Below are positions 10,121 through 19,298 of a DNA stretch of 64,000 bases, piece after piece. A model generated the notes under the pieces. It was given only the letters and a program-made list of their open reading frames with translations, ran no database searches and was not told the DNA's origin. The stretch comes from Bettongia penicillata ogilbyi (lineage: Eukaryota; Chordata; Mammalia; Diprotodontia; Potoroidae). The translations under genes were made by a program, and so were the position numbers. The stretch covers positions 1,928,501 to 1,992,500 of the forward strand of contig JAJHZJ010000028.1 in assembly GCA_023548195.1 (NCBI GenBank), in the 5' to 3' direction. The stretch's first letter is position 1. Each line of letters opens with the position of its first letter.

Positions 10121-10490
10121 CTCAGAAAGCCTTTGAGCCCTAGGCAGAAAGCTTCTACCATTTTTCTCTCCATCACCATCCTTTGGAAATAGAGCAACCA
10201 AATGAATGGGATTTAGAGGGCTCCCATAGAAGAGCATGAGATTTAGGAGGAGACCAAAAGGTCATGGCAAAGATGGTAGAATAAAACCACGAGTGGAAAA
10301 GAGCCTAAGGTAATTCCATTTTGCTACTCGTTGGTTCTCCGCTTCTCTTCTACAATATCACCATCAAGAAGTCCACCTTTCCTGATTTATAAGATACCTC
10401 GCCACCAGTCTGGGCTGGGTCTACTTGCAACTCAGGGCTAGACCCAAGCTAAATTATGGAGCCATAGGTCAATACCTCCTCATTTGGGAC
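9845..10490. other. No gene; (ATC)n at 10069-10121
   Basis: Unassigned apart from a perfect CAT/ATC trinucleotide run of about 17 units at 10069-10121. Confidence 0.5.
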
Positions 10491-10494
10491 CCGT

Positions 10495-10622
10495 CCTAGA
10501 ATGAAAGATCCTTGAGAGCAGAGATTATACAAAGACATTTTTATCTTCTCATCCTCAGTCCCTAAAGGAGTACCTGGCATATCATAGGCACTTAATAAAT
10601 ACTCATTCATTGATTGATTCTT
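10495..10622 (+). mobile_element. L2 LINE 3' end
   Basis: AAAGATCCTTGAGAGCAGAG, CATCCTCAGTCCCTAAAGGAG, ACCTGGCATATCATAGGCAC and TCATTCATTGATTGATTC run to the L2 terminus. Confidence 0.8.
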
Positions 10623-10624
10623 AA

Positions 10625-11600
10625 GTCTATTCTCACCTTCCCTCCACCCCCCATTCAGTATGTTCATGGCCTCTCTCTTCCTCATAATAATACCTGCTAT
10701 TAGGGGAGGGGAATCTCATATTCACACTGAATTGTAAAAGACTGATAGCTGTTCTGTTATCTCTCTCCAGGGGAATTTGAATTTTAAGATTATAACATCT
10801 TAAGCCAAAGAAGTAGTTTTCTCATAGTAAATTTTTTCAGGGATAAGTAAGAGAGAAAACTCAACTTGAAGGGCAGGGGGGACCTTCCTAGTTCTCTGAA
10901 TACATATTACACAAGCGTCTATTTACTCTAACTTGCTGCCAACCCACCCATGGTCAACTTTGATATAATAGCCCTATAATTTGCCTATGAAGAGAAAGAT
11001 CCCAATGGTCACCTGAAGATTTTAATAAGAGAGGCAGACCAGGACCTTGGTCCCAGAGATGCAGCCTGCTCTCAGAGGCCCTGGTCTGTCAGACAGATAA
11101 TTCATGTAAGATTGTTTTATATACAAACACATATGTGTTATAGACAAATTTCAAAGTCAAAGGATTTCAGTTTGGATAAAAGAGGCTTGGTTCAAAGGAG
11201 TACAGATAAATATGTATAAACTTTTGGACTCTCCTCGGGAATTTACTCAAGAGCCTTTGATCAAGAAATCAGGTTATAAATCTAGAGAGATTTCTAGGAG
11301 TTCCCAATTTCATGCCAGATTCTGTAAATTCTTTTAAAAAGATTTCTTGAAGTTTCTTTATTAAGAATATTAACTCTTGTTTACTAAAATTAGGAAATGA
11401 AATCACTAGCTGCTATCCTCCACACTCTCCACATACACTAAATCTTGTCAAGTCAACTCACTGTTTTGCTTTATTCTCTCTGAAGTTAGGATCATCAGGA
11501 AGGCTAAGTATTGAGCTTAATGATTCTAAGGGGTTTTTTTTTGTAAAAACTCAGAGTTCTGTGTGATGGCTTACTATTGTTGTTAATATTAATAATATTA
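10625..11600. other. No recognised feature
   Basis: Nearly 1 kb without a repeat, RNA gene or exon I can support. Confidence 0.4.
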
Positions 11601-11604
11601 AATA

Positions 11605-11838
11605 ATGTTATTCAGTAGTTTCAGTTGTGTACAACTCATTGTGACGCCATTTGGGTTTTTTGTTTTTGTTGTTTTGGCAAAGATACTAGGGTGGTTTGCC
11701 TTTTCCTTCTCCACCTCATTTGACAGATGAGGAAACTGAGGCAATCAGGGTTAAGTGACTTGCCCAGGGTCACACAGTTTGTAAATATCTGAGATCATAT
11801 TTTCTTCCTTTGTGTAGTGGGTACAACCTAGCTGCTCT
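11605..11838 (-). mobile_element. Marsupial tRNA-headed CORE-SINE (Mon1/MAR1-like)
   Basis: Reads from the 3' tail (TTTCAGTTGTGTACAACTCA, TTGGCAAAGATACTAGGGTG) through GATGAGGAAACTGAGGCAAT and GACTTGCCCAGGGTCACACA to the tRNA-like head ending CCTAGCTGCTC. Near full length, with an extra T/G-rich stretch at 11655-11680. A further minus-strand MIR-like piece follows at 11840-11905. Confidence 0.8.
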
Positions 11839-11974
11839 GTCCAGGATCAAACAGTCAGTAACTCCCTGACTCCAAGGCCAGCTCTTTACTCTATCACACA
11901 GTCCTTAGACAGTACCTTTAGGAGTCTGCCATAGTGCCAGAAACTCTGAAATTACCAATCCATTCCTAGAGGTC

Positions 11975-12047
11975 TTCTTCTTCTTCTTCCTCTTCCTCTT
12001 CCTCTTCCTCCTCCTCCTCCTCCTCCTCCTTCTTCTTCTTCTTCTTT
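11975..12047. repeat. (TTC/TCC)n pyrimidine microsatellite
   Basis: Compound TTC, TCTTCC and TCC array with a near-mirror layout: TTC units at both ends and TCC in the middle. Confidence 0.9.
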
Positions 12048-12049
12048 TT

Positions 12050-12890
12050 TTGGTGATCCAGAGTTTTCTATTAAAATGTCATCACACCATTGAAAAAGGT
12101 GACATCTAATGTGTGCTCAAATCAAAGCTTGGGCAGGGATGTGGGAAGGAAATGGAAGGACACAAAAACATGAGTTGGAAAGACACCCTGGTCAATTTCA
12201 AAATTTAGCATGGGGCCATGCCTGATCCAGATATAGAATTGACATAGATACCCTAGACCAAACTGGAGTGAAAGACTTCCCAGAGAAGGCGACCAGCTCC
12301 ATTATTTTCCAAAGAGAGCTTCACTTTTCACAGTGATTGTTATGTCAGGGAATAAAACTACTTTTTCTGGTCAAAGTTGATCAAAGTTTTTCAATCAAAT
12401 AAAAAAAAAAGCCAGCAACCCCCCAAGCAAGGGGATATCATTTCTTTAGAAAGAAGCTCCCAATCCCAAAAGAATTGAAGTGCCTTATCGCATCAGTAAA
12501 CAGGAAAGAAAAGAAAAGAAAAAAAAGCATTGTGTCCTAGTAAGGAAAGGATATGTATGCATTAGGTCCAGATCCTTCACTAAAGTTTAGATTGAGGGAT
12601 CTGACTCTATTAAGGAAAGATATAAATTAAAATGTTACTTAGATTAGACTAGCTTTAACCCTTAAATGACATCTTCCTGGGCACAGGAGAATATAATTTT
12701 CAGGAAATGAGGAAGGGAGCAAAGGTTCTAAGATGTGTGCTTCCTTCTTTCAAACAAAAGAAAAAAGATGGTTTTCAAATGGAAGTAGCTTAGCTGGCTT
12801 TTTATAACTGCCAGCACCAGACTTGCAATCTCACAGTCCTGACTCCCCTACTAACTTTAGAGCATCAGTGTTCAATGGGTGACAGATTAG
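12050..12890. other. No recognised feature
   Basis: About 840 bp with short A-runs only. No repeat family or exon recognised. Confidence 0.4.
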
Positions 12891-12894
12891 ATCT

Positions 12895-13085
12895 GAGGTT
12901 CTAATGTGTCATGTGTCATAGATTGCCCTGGCAGTCTGGGGAAATACATGGAGCTTTTCTGAAAATAACATTTTCAAACAAAAAAACCCAAAATACATAG
13001 GATTAAAAGGAAGACATATTGAAACATGGTTATCAAATTAAAAAAGAAAAACAAGTTCATGTGTCTCGCCCTAAGATTCTATTAA
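12895..13085 (+). mobile_element. hAT-type nonautonomous transposon fossil, copy 1
   Basis: Shares TGGCAGTCTGGGGAAATAC, AAATACATAGGATTA and CATATTGAAACATGG with copies at 16218-16430, 27205-27410 and 61175-61360. Its ends are worn: the left GAGGTTCTAATG resembles the GGTTCTTAAC terminus of the better copy at 16218. Confidence 0.6.
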
Positions 13086-13450
13086 TTTATGATCAAATAG
13101 CACTTATCAAACTATGCTTAATTACATGGTAGCAAATACTGGTAAGGAGAGGTTATTTCTGTGATCCTATACCAGCATATGGCAAACTCATTGTTGTGGA
13201 GAATTTCAATCCATATTTCCAGCGTTGTTGATACATGAAGGAAAGTCATGGCAGGAGGTGGGGGGGCAGACGTGCTAAACAACTGAATAGCAAGTCTCCC
13301 CTGACCCATCACATGTGCCAAGCATCAGCTCATAAGAATGAATGCCATCTTCCACTGGCCAGACAGAGAATGCATCACACATGCAACCAAAGTGTTGGTA
13401 GTAGAAACTCCTTAAATATGTTGTCAGTCTGTGGTAGCATCTGAAGGATA
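13085..13450. other. No recognised feature
   Basis: Several overlapping small open frames on both strands (13118-13563) show no domain or shared conservation signal. No repeat recognised. Confidence 0.35.
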
Positions 13451-13454
13451 TGGG

Positions 13455-13620
13455 ACAGAGACATGTGGATTTGGAGTCCACAGAACTGAGTTTGAGCCTC
13501 AGCTCTAACCTTAGAACCCTTAGGAGCTATCAGCTTGTTACATATGACCTTTGTAAACCTCAATTTATTCTACTTGTAAAATGGAGATAATAATGATTAA
13601 TATTTGTGAGAAAAGAAGTT
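13455..13620 (+). mobile_element. MIR CORE-SINE
   Basis: ATGTGGATTTGGAGTCCACAG, ACTGAGTTTGAGCCTCAGCT, CTTGTAAAATGGAGATAATAA and GATTAATATTTGTGAG match MIR from head to mid-element. Confidence 0.7.
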
Positions 13621-13689
13621 GACCTAACAAATAGAGGACTGGCCTTAGTCCCCCCTACCCACAACCCCAACAACTTTCCCATATTCTAA

Positions 13690-13845
13690 GTTCATAGGTT
13701 CATAGGTTTAGTTCTAGAGATGTCCTTGAAGGTCATGAATCCAACTGCATCTTAAATACAAGGAAACTGAGGCCCAAAGTGGTTAAGTGACTTACCCAGG
13801 GTCACATAGATTGCAAATGTCTGAAATTGGATTTAAAGGTAAGTT
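13690..13845 (-). mobile_element. MIR3-type SINE
   Basis: TCATAGGTTTAGTTCTAGAG, AGGAAACTGAGGCCCAAAGT and GTGACTTACCCAGGGTCACA match minus-strand MIR3 into its head. Confidence 0.75.
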
Positions 13846-13899
13846 GCCCATCCACATTCACTCGCTGATTAAATCATAGATCTGGACCAAAAAATAAAT

Positions 13900-14030
13900 T
13901 ATGATAATACTTGTTCTACCTACCTCATTAGAGCTGTAGCAAGAATCAAATATGATCATGTCCATTGAAAGTGTTTTGTAATTTAAAAGACCTATGTGAA
14001 TATAAGATATCATTATTACTTTTGTCATTA
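13900..14030 (+). mobile_element. MIR 3' half
   Basis: TACTTGTTCTACCTACCTCATTAGAGC, then AAAGTGTTTTGTAATTTAAA, match the 3' half of plus-strand MIR. Confidence 0.6.
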
Positions 14031-14164
14031 TGTTTCCCAACTGGCAAATGCTCTACTAAGTCATGGAGAAGTCACAAACTGCTCTTGCTGGTGGAGGGAG
14101 CCAGTGAAATCACAGATCTTTTCAAATAAAATTTAAAAATAAATAAATAAATAATGAAAGTAGA

Positions 14165-14400
14165 CCATGTTTCTGTAGCTCTTTTCAAGTTGTACAAAGC
14201 ACTTTACTTATATTTCCTCATTTGTTAATGACAACAATCCTTTAAAGAAGATGTTATTATCAACCCCATTTTATAGATCAAAAAACAAGTCAAGAGAGAT
14301 TAAGTGGCTTGCTCAGGTTCACATGGCCAGTAGATTTCTGAGGAGGAATTTAGTCTGTCTTGACTCAAAGTCCAGGGTTCCACCTACTTTACAACTTCCT
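14165..14400 (-). mobile_element. MIR CORE-SINE, full length
   Basis: Covers MIR from its 3' side (GTACAAAGCACTTTACTTAT, TGACAACAATCCTTTAAAGA) through CCCCATTTTATAGATCAAAA to CATGGCCAGTAGATTTCTGA and the head. Confidence 0.75.
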
Positions 14401-14484
14401 TTCTGCCTCTCAAAAATATTGATGATGATAATAATGATGATGATCATTTTATAAAGGAAGAAATAACTATTATTTTTATTATTA

Positions 14485-14575
14485 TCACTCAAAGTCACTC
14501 AGCTATCAAGGTGCAAGGTTGGGATTTTTGACTTCAAAATCATTTTTCTTTTCACCTCACCATGCTGTCTCTCCA
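14485..14575 (-). mobile_element. MIR head fragment
   Basis: CAAAGTCACTCAGCTATCAAGG and GGGATTTTTGACTTCAAAAT followed by CACCATGCTGTCTCTCC match the worn tRNA-like half of minus-strand MIR/MIR3. A short (GAT)n run lies just before it at 14420-14445. Confidence 0.55.
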
Positions 14576-14592
14576 ATATCTTAAGGATCTTA

Positions 14593-14674
14593 TGGGTGTG
14601 GGAATGCCTTCCTCTGAGGTCATTTTTTACTTGTGGGTGTAGGAATGTCCTCTTCTGATGTGATTTTCTAACAT
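14593..14674. repeat. 41-bp tandem duplication
   Basis: Two head-to-tail copies (TGGGTGTGGGAATGCC... and TGGGTGTAGGAATGTC...) with a 41-bp period and several differences. Unrelated to a repeat family I recognise. Confidence 0.7.
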
Positions 14675-14719
14675 TTTCCTCTTAGTAGACTTGAGGCAGG
14701 CAGACTCAACAGCTGCCTG

Positions 14720-14850
14720 TTGTAATTGTTCAGGCATGAGATGACAAGGGTTTGTACAAAAGTGTTAGCAGTGCTGGAGGAGAGAAGGGAGTATTTGAGA
14801 AATGTGAAGAAGTGAAATCAGTAGGTCTTAGCAAGAGACAGAGTGACTCG
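14720..14850 (-). mobile_element. L2 LINE fragment
   Basis: TGTAATTGTTCAGGCATGAGATGACAAGG corresponds to the minus-strand L2 segment usually seen as GCAATAGTCCAGGCGAGAG. Diverged. Confidence 0.4.
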
Positions 14851-14932
14851 CTGAGCCCACATTCATATAACTTTCCAGTTTGATAGAGCCTTTCAAGTTT
14901 GCACTATTTCCACTGGCTCATCTTTCAAGTCT

Positions 14933-15022
14933 GTGGGGTCACCCCAACATCATCATCTCTATGAGGCATCAGAGTAGGACTTTAGTGGAGGATGAAGCCT
15001 TGCAACGAGCAATACAAGTCAG
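14933..15022. repeat. 90-bp direct repeat, copy 1
   Basis: Starts GTGGGGTCACCCCAACATC. It aligns without gaps to 15824-15913, with about 9 differences in 90 positions by hand count. Neither copy matches a repeat family I know. Confidence 0.75.
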
Positions 15023-15024
15023 AG

Positions 15025-15540
15025 TTGCATTGTTAGCAATGCAGGTCTATAATACAACCAGTCTGCCAGGCTGGAAGGGAGACTTGCCATGTCCCACAGT
15101 TCTGCACGCTCACAAAGGACTCATGACAGCAGGATTTCCAAGCTGTTAGGTTAGCTGCATTGGGGTACCTGCCAATGCTGTTAAGACTTCAAAAGAGACA
15201 GCATGGCTGTAGAATATAGAGAAGCAGCAGTGGTGACAGCAGCAGCAGCAAAGACCGATCCAAAATGCTGCCATCAGAAATAAGCCAACTGTCTTAGAAT
15301 GAAAACACAAAGTATCCCAAAAAAAGAAAATGGCAGAATTAAAAGTCTCCAATATATAAGTAGTGGCTATCCAAAAGAACCAGGAACAATATGAAGAAAC
15401 ACAGGGAGGAATGGGAATGATAAACTAAAAAGGATTTCTTTTCCAGAAAAAAAATTTCCCCCAGGGTTAGGAGCCAATAGAACAAAAATGCACCTTTTAT
15501 ATTTTGTGTGATTTTATATGATATAAGGTCAATATGTAGC
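15025..15540. other. No gene; short (CAG)n at 15223-15250
   Basis: Unassigned sequence between the direct repeats. Contains an imperfect CAG run giving a short His/Cys-rich frame on the minus strand. Confidence 0.4.
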
Positions 15541-15542
15541 AC

Positions 15543-15592
15543 AGGCTATGGCACATAGTAGGCTCTTAATAAATATTTATTGATTGACATGT
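15543..15592 (+). mobile_element. L2-type 3' tail
   Basis: GGCACATAGTAGGCTCTTAATAAATATTTATTGATTG is a clean plus-strand L2/MIR terminus. Confidence 0.7.
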
Positions 15593-15654
15593 ACAAAAGG
15601 GACACCTCTATCCTGCTCCTAGATCTGTGTTTGGACCTCTCCATTCTCCTGACC

Positions 15655-15776
15655 CTATATGGGATTTTCTTGGCAAAGATACCGGAGTGGTTTGCCATTT
15701 CTTTCTCCTTCATTTGACAGATGAGGAAACTGAGGCAAAAAAGGTTAAGTGACTTGCCCAGGGTCACACCGCATGT
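15655..15776 (-). mobile_element. Marsupial CORE-SINE, head truncated
   Basis: TTGGCAAAGATACCGGAGTG, GATGAGGAAACTGAGGCAAA and GACTTGCCCAGGGTCACACC are present. The tRNA-like head is missing. Confidence 0.75.
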
Positions 15777-15823
15777 ATGTAAAATTGACTAAAATTGTGG
15801 AGGCTAGTTAGAATGGCTAACTA

Positions 15824-15913
15824 GTGGGGTCACCCCAAAATCATCATCTCCACGAGGCATCAGAGTAGGACTTTAGTGAAGGATGAAGTTTTGCAACGAG
15901 TATTACAAGACAG
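15824..15913. repeat. 90-bp direct repeat, copy 2
   Basis: Partner of 14933-15022, same orientation, 891 bp downstream. Both begin with the palindromic GGGGTCACCCC. Confidence 0.75.
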
Positions 15914-15959
15914 TGTGAAAAAATTGGATTCAAAACTTATATTTGCCAATAACTACCTG

Positions 15960-16105
15960 TACTGTGGGGGTAGGTAATTCAGTTATAATTATTCCTGTTC
16001 TGTAGAAGGAGAAACTACAGTGACATGAAGCTATTTACAAAACGTCACAGAGTCAGTCAGTATCAGAGCTGAGATTTGAATGGGTTATCTGATATCTGGT
16101 CCAGC
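15960..16105 (-). mobile_element. MIR CORE-SINE
   Basis: GTAGAAGGAGAAACTACAGTG, GTCACAGAGTCAGTCAGTATC and GGTTATCTGATATCTGGTCC match diverged minus-strand MIR. A plus-strand MIR head (GCTCTGCTACTTATTAACTG) follows at 16106-16165. Confidence 0.6.
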
Positions 16106-16217
16106 ATTTGAATAGCAGCTCTGCTACTTATTAACTGTGTGAGTAGGTACACTTGTAAATCAATGGGAAGTTTTCAAGGAATCTTAGGAAATCAAGAACC
16201 TTAAAGATCCTCTATCC

Positions 16218-16430
16218 CAAGGGTTCTTAACTTTTTTATATCAATGGCAGTCTATTGAGACCTATGGATCCCTTCTCAGAATAACTTTTTTTTAAAAAAA
16301 ACCGTAACTGAAAGAAATGCTAAATTTCATCCAGAGGTTAGTGATAATAAAGATGTTATTTTTTCCATGCAAATTCATGGACTCCTTGAACCCTCAGAAG
16401 GGTCCATGACCCCCAGGTTAAGAACCTCTA
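16218..16430 (+). mobile_element. hAT-type nonautonomous transposon with 8-bp TSD, copy 2
   Basis: Ends CAAGGGTTCTTAAC and GTTAAGAACCTCTA pair in 11 of 14 positions as terminal inverted repeats. CTCTATCC directly repeats at 16210-16217 and 16431-16438, the 8-bp target duplication expected of hAT transposases. Interior has GCAGTCTATTGAGACCTATGG and TTCTCAGAATAAC, shared with the other three copies. No transposase frame; nonautonomous. Confidence 0.85.
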
Positions 16431-16464
16431 CTCTATCCCACTCTTTCATTTTATTGATCAGGAA

Positions 16465-16748
16465 TTTTTTGCTGTTGTTTCAATGCTCTTTTCTAGCATT
16501 TTCCCCATTAATACTATCCATCCCTCTTTATGACCCAATTTGAGGTTTTCTTGGCAAAGATACTGGAGTTGTTTACCATTCCCTTCTCCAGTTCATCCTA
16601 CAGATGAGAAAACTGAGGCAAACAAGATTAAGTGACTTGCCCAGGGTCACATAACTAGTAAGTGTCTGAAGTCAAATTTGAACCAAGAAGATGAGTCATT
16701 TTTTTACTCCAGACCCAGAACTCTATTCATGGCACTACCTAGCTTCCC
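16465..16748 (-). mobile_element. Marsupial CORE-SINE with TSD
   Basis: Starts in a T-run (its poly-A), then TTGGCAAAGATACTGGAGTT, GACTTGCCCAGGGTCACATA and a head ending CTACCTAGCTTCCC. ATTGATCAGGAA (16453-16464) and ATTGATGAGGAA (16749-16760) form a 12-bp target duplication with one difference. Full length. Confidence 0.85.
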
Positions 16749-17044
16749 ATTGATGAGGAAACCAGAAGCCCAAAGAACTTTCTTCAAATCATACAGCTAG
16801 TAAATAACAGGTCTGAGACTTGAATATAGGTCTTCTGCCTCTCCACTCCACTATTTTCACAGTACCAAGGTGCTCAGAGTTGAACAGATCTCTGGTTGGG
16901 GGGAGAGGGGGCCACATCAATAGTATATCTTGCAGCCAGGATAATGATAATAGATGCTGTTTAGCCAAACTGACTTATCTGTTGTCAACATAGCCTGCAA
17001 TTCCAGTCAGGGAATACAGAATGTACTCAGCTCATGATAACAGT

Positions 17045-17205
17045 GTTAGAGCCATATAATCAAGCCCCTCCTTTGATCAAGACCCAGACAGGTTAAGTGA
17101 ATTGACCCAAGTCATACAACTAGTAAATGGCAGATATGAGTTTTGAACTCAATCCTTTTCGTTCCAGAGCCAGAACTCTTTCCTCTGTATCCATTAGCCT
17201 CCCCA
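17045..17205 (-). mobile_element. MIR/MIR3 SINE
   Basis: CAGGTTAAGTGAATTGACCC, CATACAACTAGTAAATGGCAG and AGCCAGAACTCTTTCCTCTG match minus-strand MIR. The GAGGAAACTGAGG block has been lost. Confidence 0.7.
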
Positions 17206-17214
17206 ATTTTAGTT

Positions 17215-17345
17215 AGTTTTACACATATTTATTAAACAATTACTGTATACAAGACACTGCTAGTCAAAAGGGAGTCAGAGATGCAAAGAAAGAAGTCTCT
17301 GGCATCAAGGAGATACTTTCTACTGAAAAGCTTACCAAAATAAAC
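17215..17345 (-). mobile_element. L2 LINE 3' end
   Basis: ACATATTTATTAAACAATTACTG, AGTCAGAGATGCAAAGAAAG and GCATCAAGGAGATACTTTCTA are the reverse complement of the L2 3' UTR. Confidence 0.65.
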
Positions 17346-17545
17346 TCTGGAAACACTTAGGATATACTGATTATCCTCAGTCATTATCTCAATCCCTCAG
17401 TTCCAATCTCTTTCTTCTCCCTTATCTCCATCTTCAATCAGTTGCCAATTCTTGTCAAGTCTACCTCCATATTTCTCAAAACCCTTCCCTTCTCTCCACA
17501 CAAATGTCTACTTGAGATCCATATCACCTCTGGCCTAGACTACTA

Positions 17546-17773
17546 TAGTTTTCAGTCATATATGACTCTTTGTAACCCAATTTGGGGTTCTCTTGGCAAA
17601 GATTCTGGAGTGATTTGCCATTTTCTTCTCCAGTAGAGTAAGGCAAACAGAGGTTAAGTGACTTACCCAGTGTCACACAGCTAGTAACTGTCTGAGATCA
17701 GATCTGAACCCAGGAACATGAGTCTTCCTGACTCCAGGCCCAGCACTCTAATCCATTGTACCACCTAGCTGCC
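17546..17773 (-). mobile_element. Marsupial CORE-SINE nested in L2
   Basis: TTTCAGTCATATATGACTCT, TTGGCAAAGATTCTGGAGTG, GACTTACCCAGTGTCACACA and a head ending CCACCTAGCTGCC. Essentially full length. Inserted at the L2 ACTACT/GCAATAG segment. Confidence 0.85.
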
Positions 17774-18020
17774 ATTGCAATAGCTTTGTAACAGACTACT
17801 CCAACAGCCTTCCAATTGGTGTCAAGTTTCTCCTCTCTGCTCCCTTCTCTATACTGTTGCCAAAATAATCTTCCTCAAGTACCATTTCACTTTTCCTCCC
17901 ACCTTCCCTCTCAATCTCCGAAATCAAAAAGGCTTCATTAGCTCCATTTTACTTCTGGGATAAAATATGAATTATTTAGCCTGGAGTCTGAAGTCTTCCA
18001 CAACCTGTCTCCAAACTTTG

Positions 18021-18266
18021 TAGTGATTGTTCTTCAGTTGTTTTCAGTTGTGTCCACCTCTTCATGATTCCAGTTGGGATTTTGTTGGCAAAGATACTGG
18101 AGTGGTTTGCCATTTCCCTCCTTATCTCATTTTACAGATGAGGAAACTGAGGCTAACAGGATTAAGTGACTTGCCCCAGGTCAAACAGCTAGTAAGTGTC
18201 TGAGGTCAAATTTGAACTCAAGTCTTCTTGGTTCCAGGACCGGGGTTCTATCTACTGTAACCAGCT
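18021..18266 (-). mobile_element. Marsupial CORE-SINE nested in L2
   Basis: TTTTCAGTTGTGTCCACCTC, TTGGCAAAGATACTGGAGTG, GATGAGGAAACTGAGGCTAA and CAAACAGCTAGTAAGTGTCT, with a worn head. Full length. Confidence 0.85.
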
Positions 18267-18782
18267 CAACCATCTCCAATCTACTTTTCCCAACTTATTT
18301 CTTATCATTTAATTCACACCTGCTATGTTTCAGCAGGCCTGGAATATACTAACTTTTCAATAATTTGTCTTTTCATATGCCTGGAATGCCCCGCCCCCCC
18401 CAATTCGCCTCAGCTCTGGTGCTTCCCCCTTTAAAATCTCCCTCATCTCCACTCACCCACCCAACTTTTAGAGATCCTAACTTGCCTTACTTAGTTCTCA
18501 ACATGTTGTAAATTCCTTGAGGACAGGAACTTGAGTTGTTTCTGTTTTTTGTTTTTGTTTTTTATTTTTCTCTTTGTGCTCTCAATTCAATTCCACAAAT
18601 GTATTATACCTTGTATGTGTAAACTACTATACTAGAAGGGGTACAAAGAAAAAAAAAGATGTTTCCCTCAAGGACCTTTCATTCTAATGAAGAAGGGGAA
18701 ATAAAACAGTTAACAGATAAATGAATATAAAATGCTTTTAGGAGAGAGAGGGAGTATGAAGATTTGAAGGATAATAATAAAA

Positions 18783-19003
18783 GGTTAAAAACCTGAGTTC
18801 AAATCTGACATCAGAAAGTTACTAGCTGTGTGATCGTGGGCAAGTCACTTAACTTCTCTTTGCCTTAATCCACTAGAGAAAGAAATGGCAAACCATTCCA
18901 GTATCTTTGCCAAGAAAACCCCATGGACGGTGTTGGCATGTCATGGTTCATGGAATCATGAAGTTGGACACAACTGAATTGAACTAATTACAGAAACAAA
19001 AAT
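18783..19003 (+). mobile_element. Marsupial CORE-SINE nested in L2
   Basis: AACCTGAGTTCAAATCTGAC, GTTACTAGCTGTGTGATCGT, CAAGTCACTTAACTTCTCTT, then CCATTCCAGTATCTTTGCC and GTTGGACACAACTGAATTG. The first few bases of the head are missing. Confidence 0.85.
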
Positions 19004-19147
19004 AAAAGACTTGGGAGACTCTAGTTTGAAGGAGGATGGATTGCTGCGAGGTGAAGAGGGAATACCTTCTAGGAAAGAAGCATAAAGACCATGGAGATAG
19101 GAGATGGAATAGCTAACAGGCTAGTCTGACTAAAAATGAGAGTCTAT

Positions 19148-19298
19148 TTTTTTTTTATTTTGTTAAGGCAGTTAGGGTTGAGTGGCTTGCCCAGGGTTTC
19201 ACAGCTAGTAAGTGTCAAGCGTCTGAGGCTGGATTATAAACTCGGGTCCTCCTGACTCCAGGGCCAGTGCTCTATCCTCATACCACCTAGCTGCCCCT
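19148..19298 (-). mobile_element. Short tRNA-headed SINE nested in L2
   Basis: A T-run, then AAGGCAGTTAGGGTTGAGTG, CACAGCTAGTAAGTGTCAAG, CTCCTGACTCCAGGGCCAG and CACCTAGCTGCCCC. It lacks the GATACTGGAG tail of its neighbours and ends in poly-A right after the CORE-like part, so it belongs to a different, shorter SINE subfamily (WSINE-like). Confidence 0.8.

Larger units (their letters stand above)
16175..16880 (-). mobile_element. MIR3-type SINE hosting two later insertions
   Basis: Three arms of one minus-strand MIR3: 16175-16217 (CCTTAAAGATCCTCTATCC), 16431-16464 (CTCTTTCATTTTATTGATCAGG) and 16749-16880 (GATGAGGAAACCAGAAGCCC, CATACAGCTAGTAAATAACA). Removing the hAT element at 16218-16430 and the SINE at 16465-16748 restores continuity. 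It is the oldest layer of this nest. Confidence 0.8.
17385..18578 (+). mobile_element. L2 LINE 3' portion with two nested SINEs
   Basis: Arms: 17385-17545 (TCTACCTCCATATTTCTCAA, TCTGGCCTAGACTACTAT), 17774-18020 (TTGCAATAGCTTTG, AATAATCTTCCTCAAGTACC, GTCTTCCACAACCTGTCTCC) and 18267-18578 (ATATGCCTGGAATGCCCC, AAATTCCTTGAGGACAGGAAC). This is the noncoding L2 3' region after reverse transcriptase. It ends against a second L2 in the opposite orientation. Confidence 0.8.

Noticed and set aside
10069..10121. Regular short repeats considered as a CRISPR-like array
   Set aside because: A simple trinucleotide microsatellite with no spacers, and the genome is mammalian.
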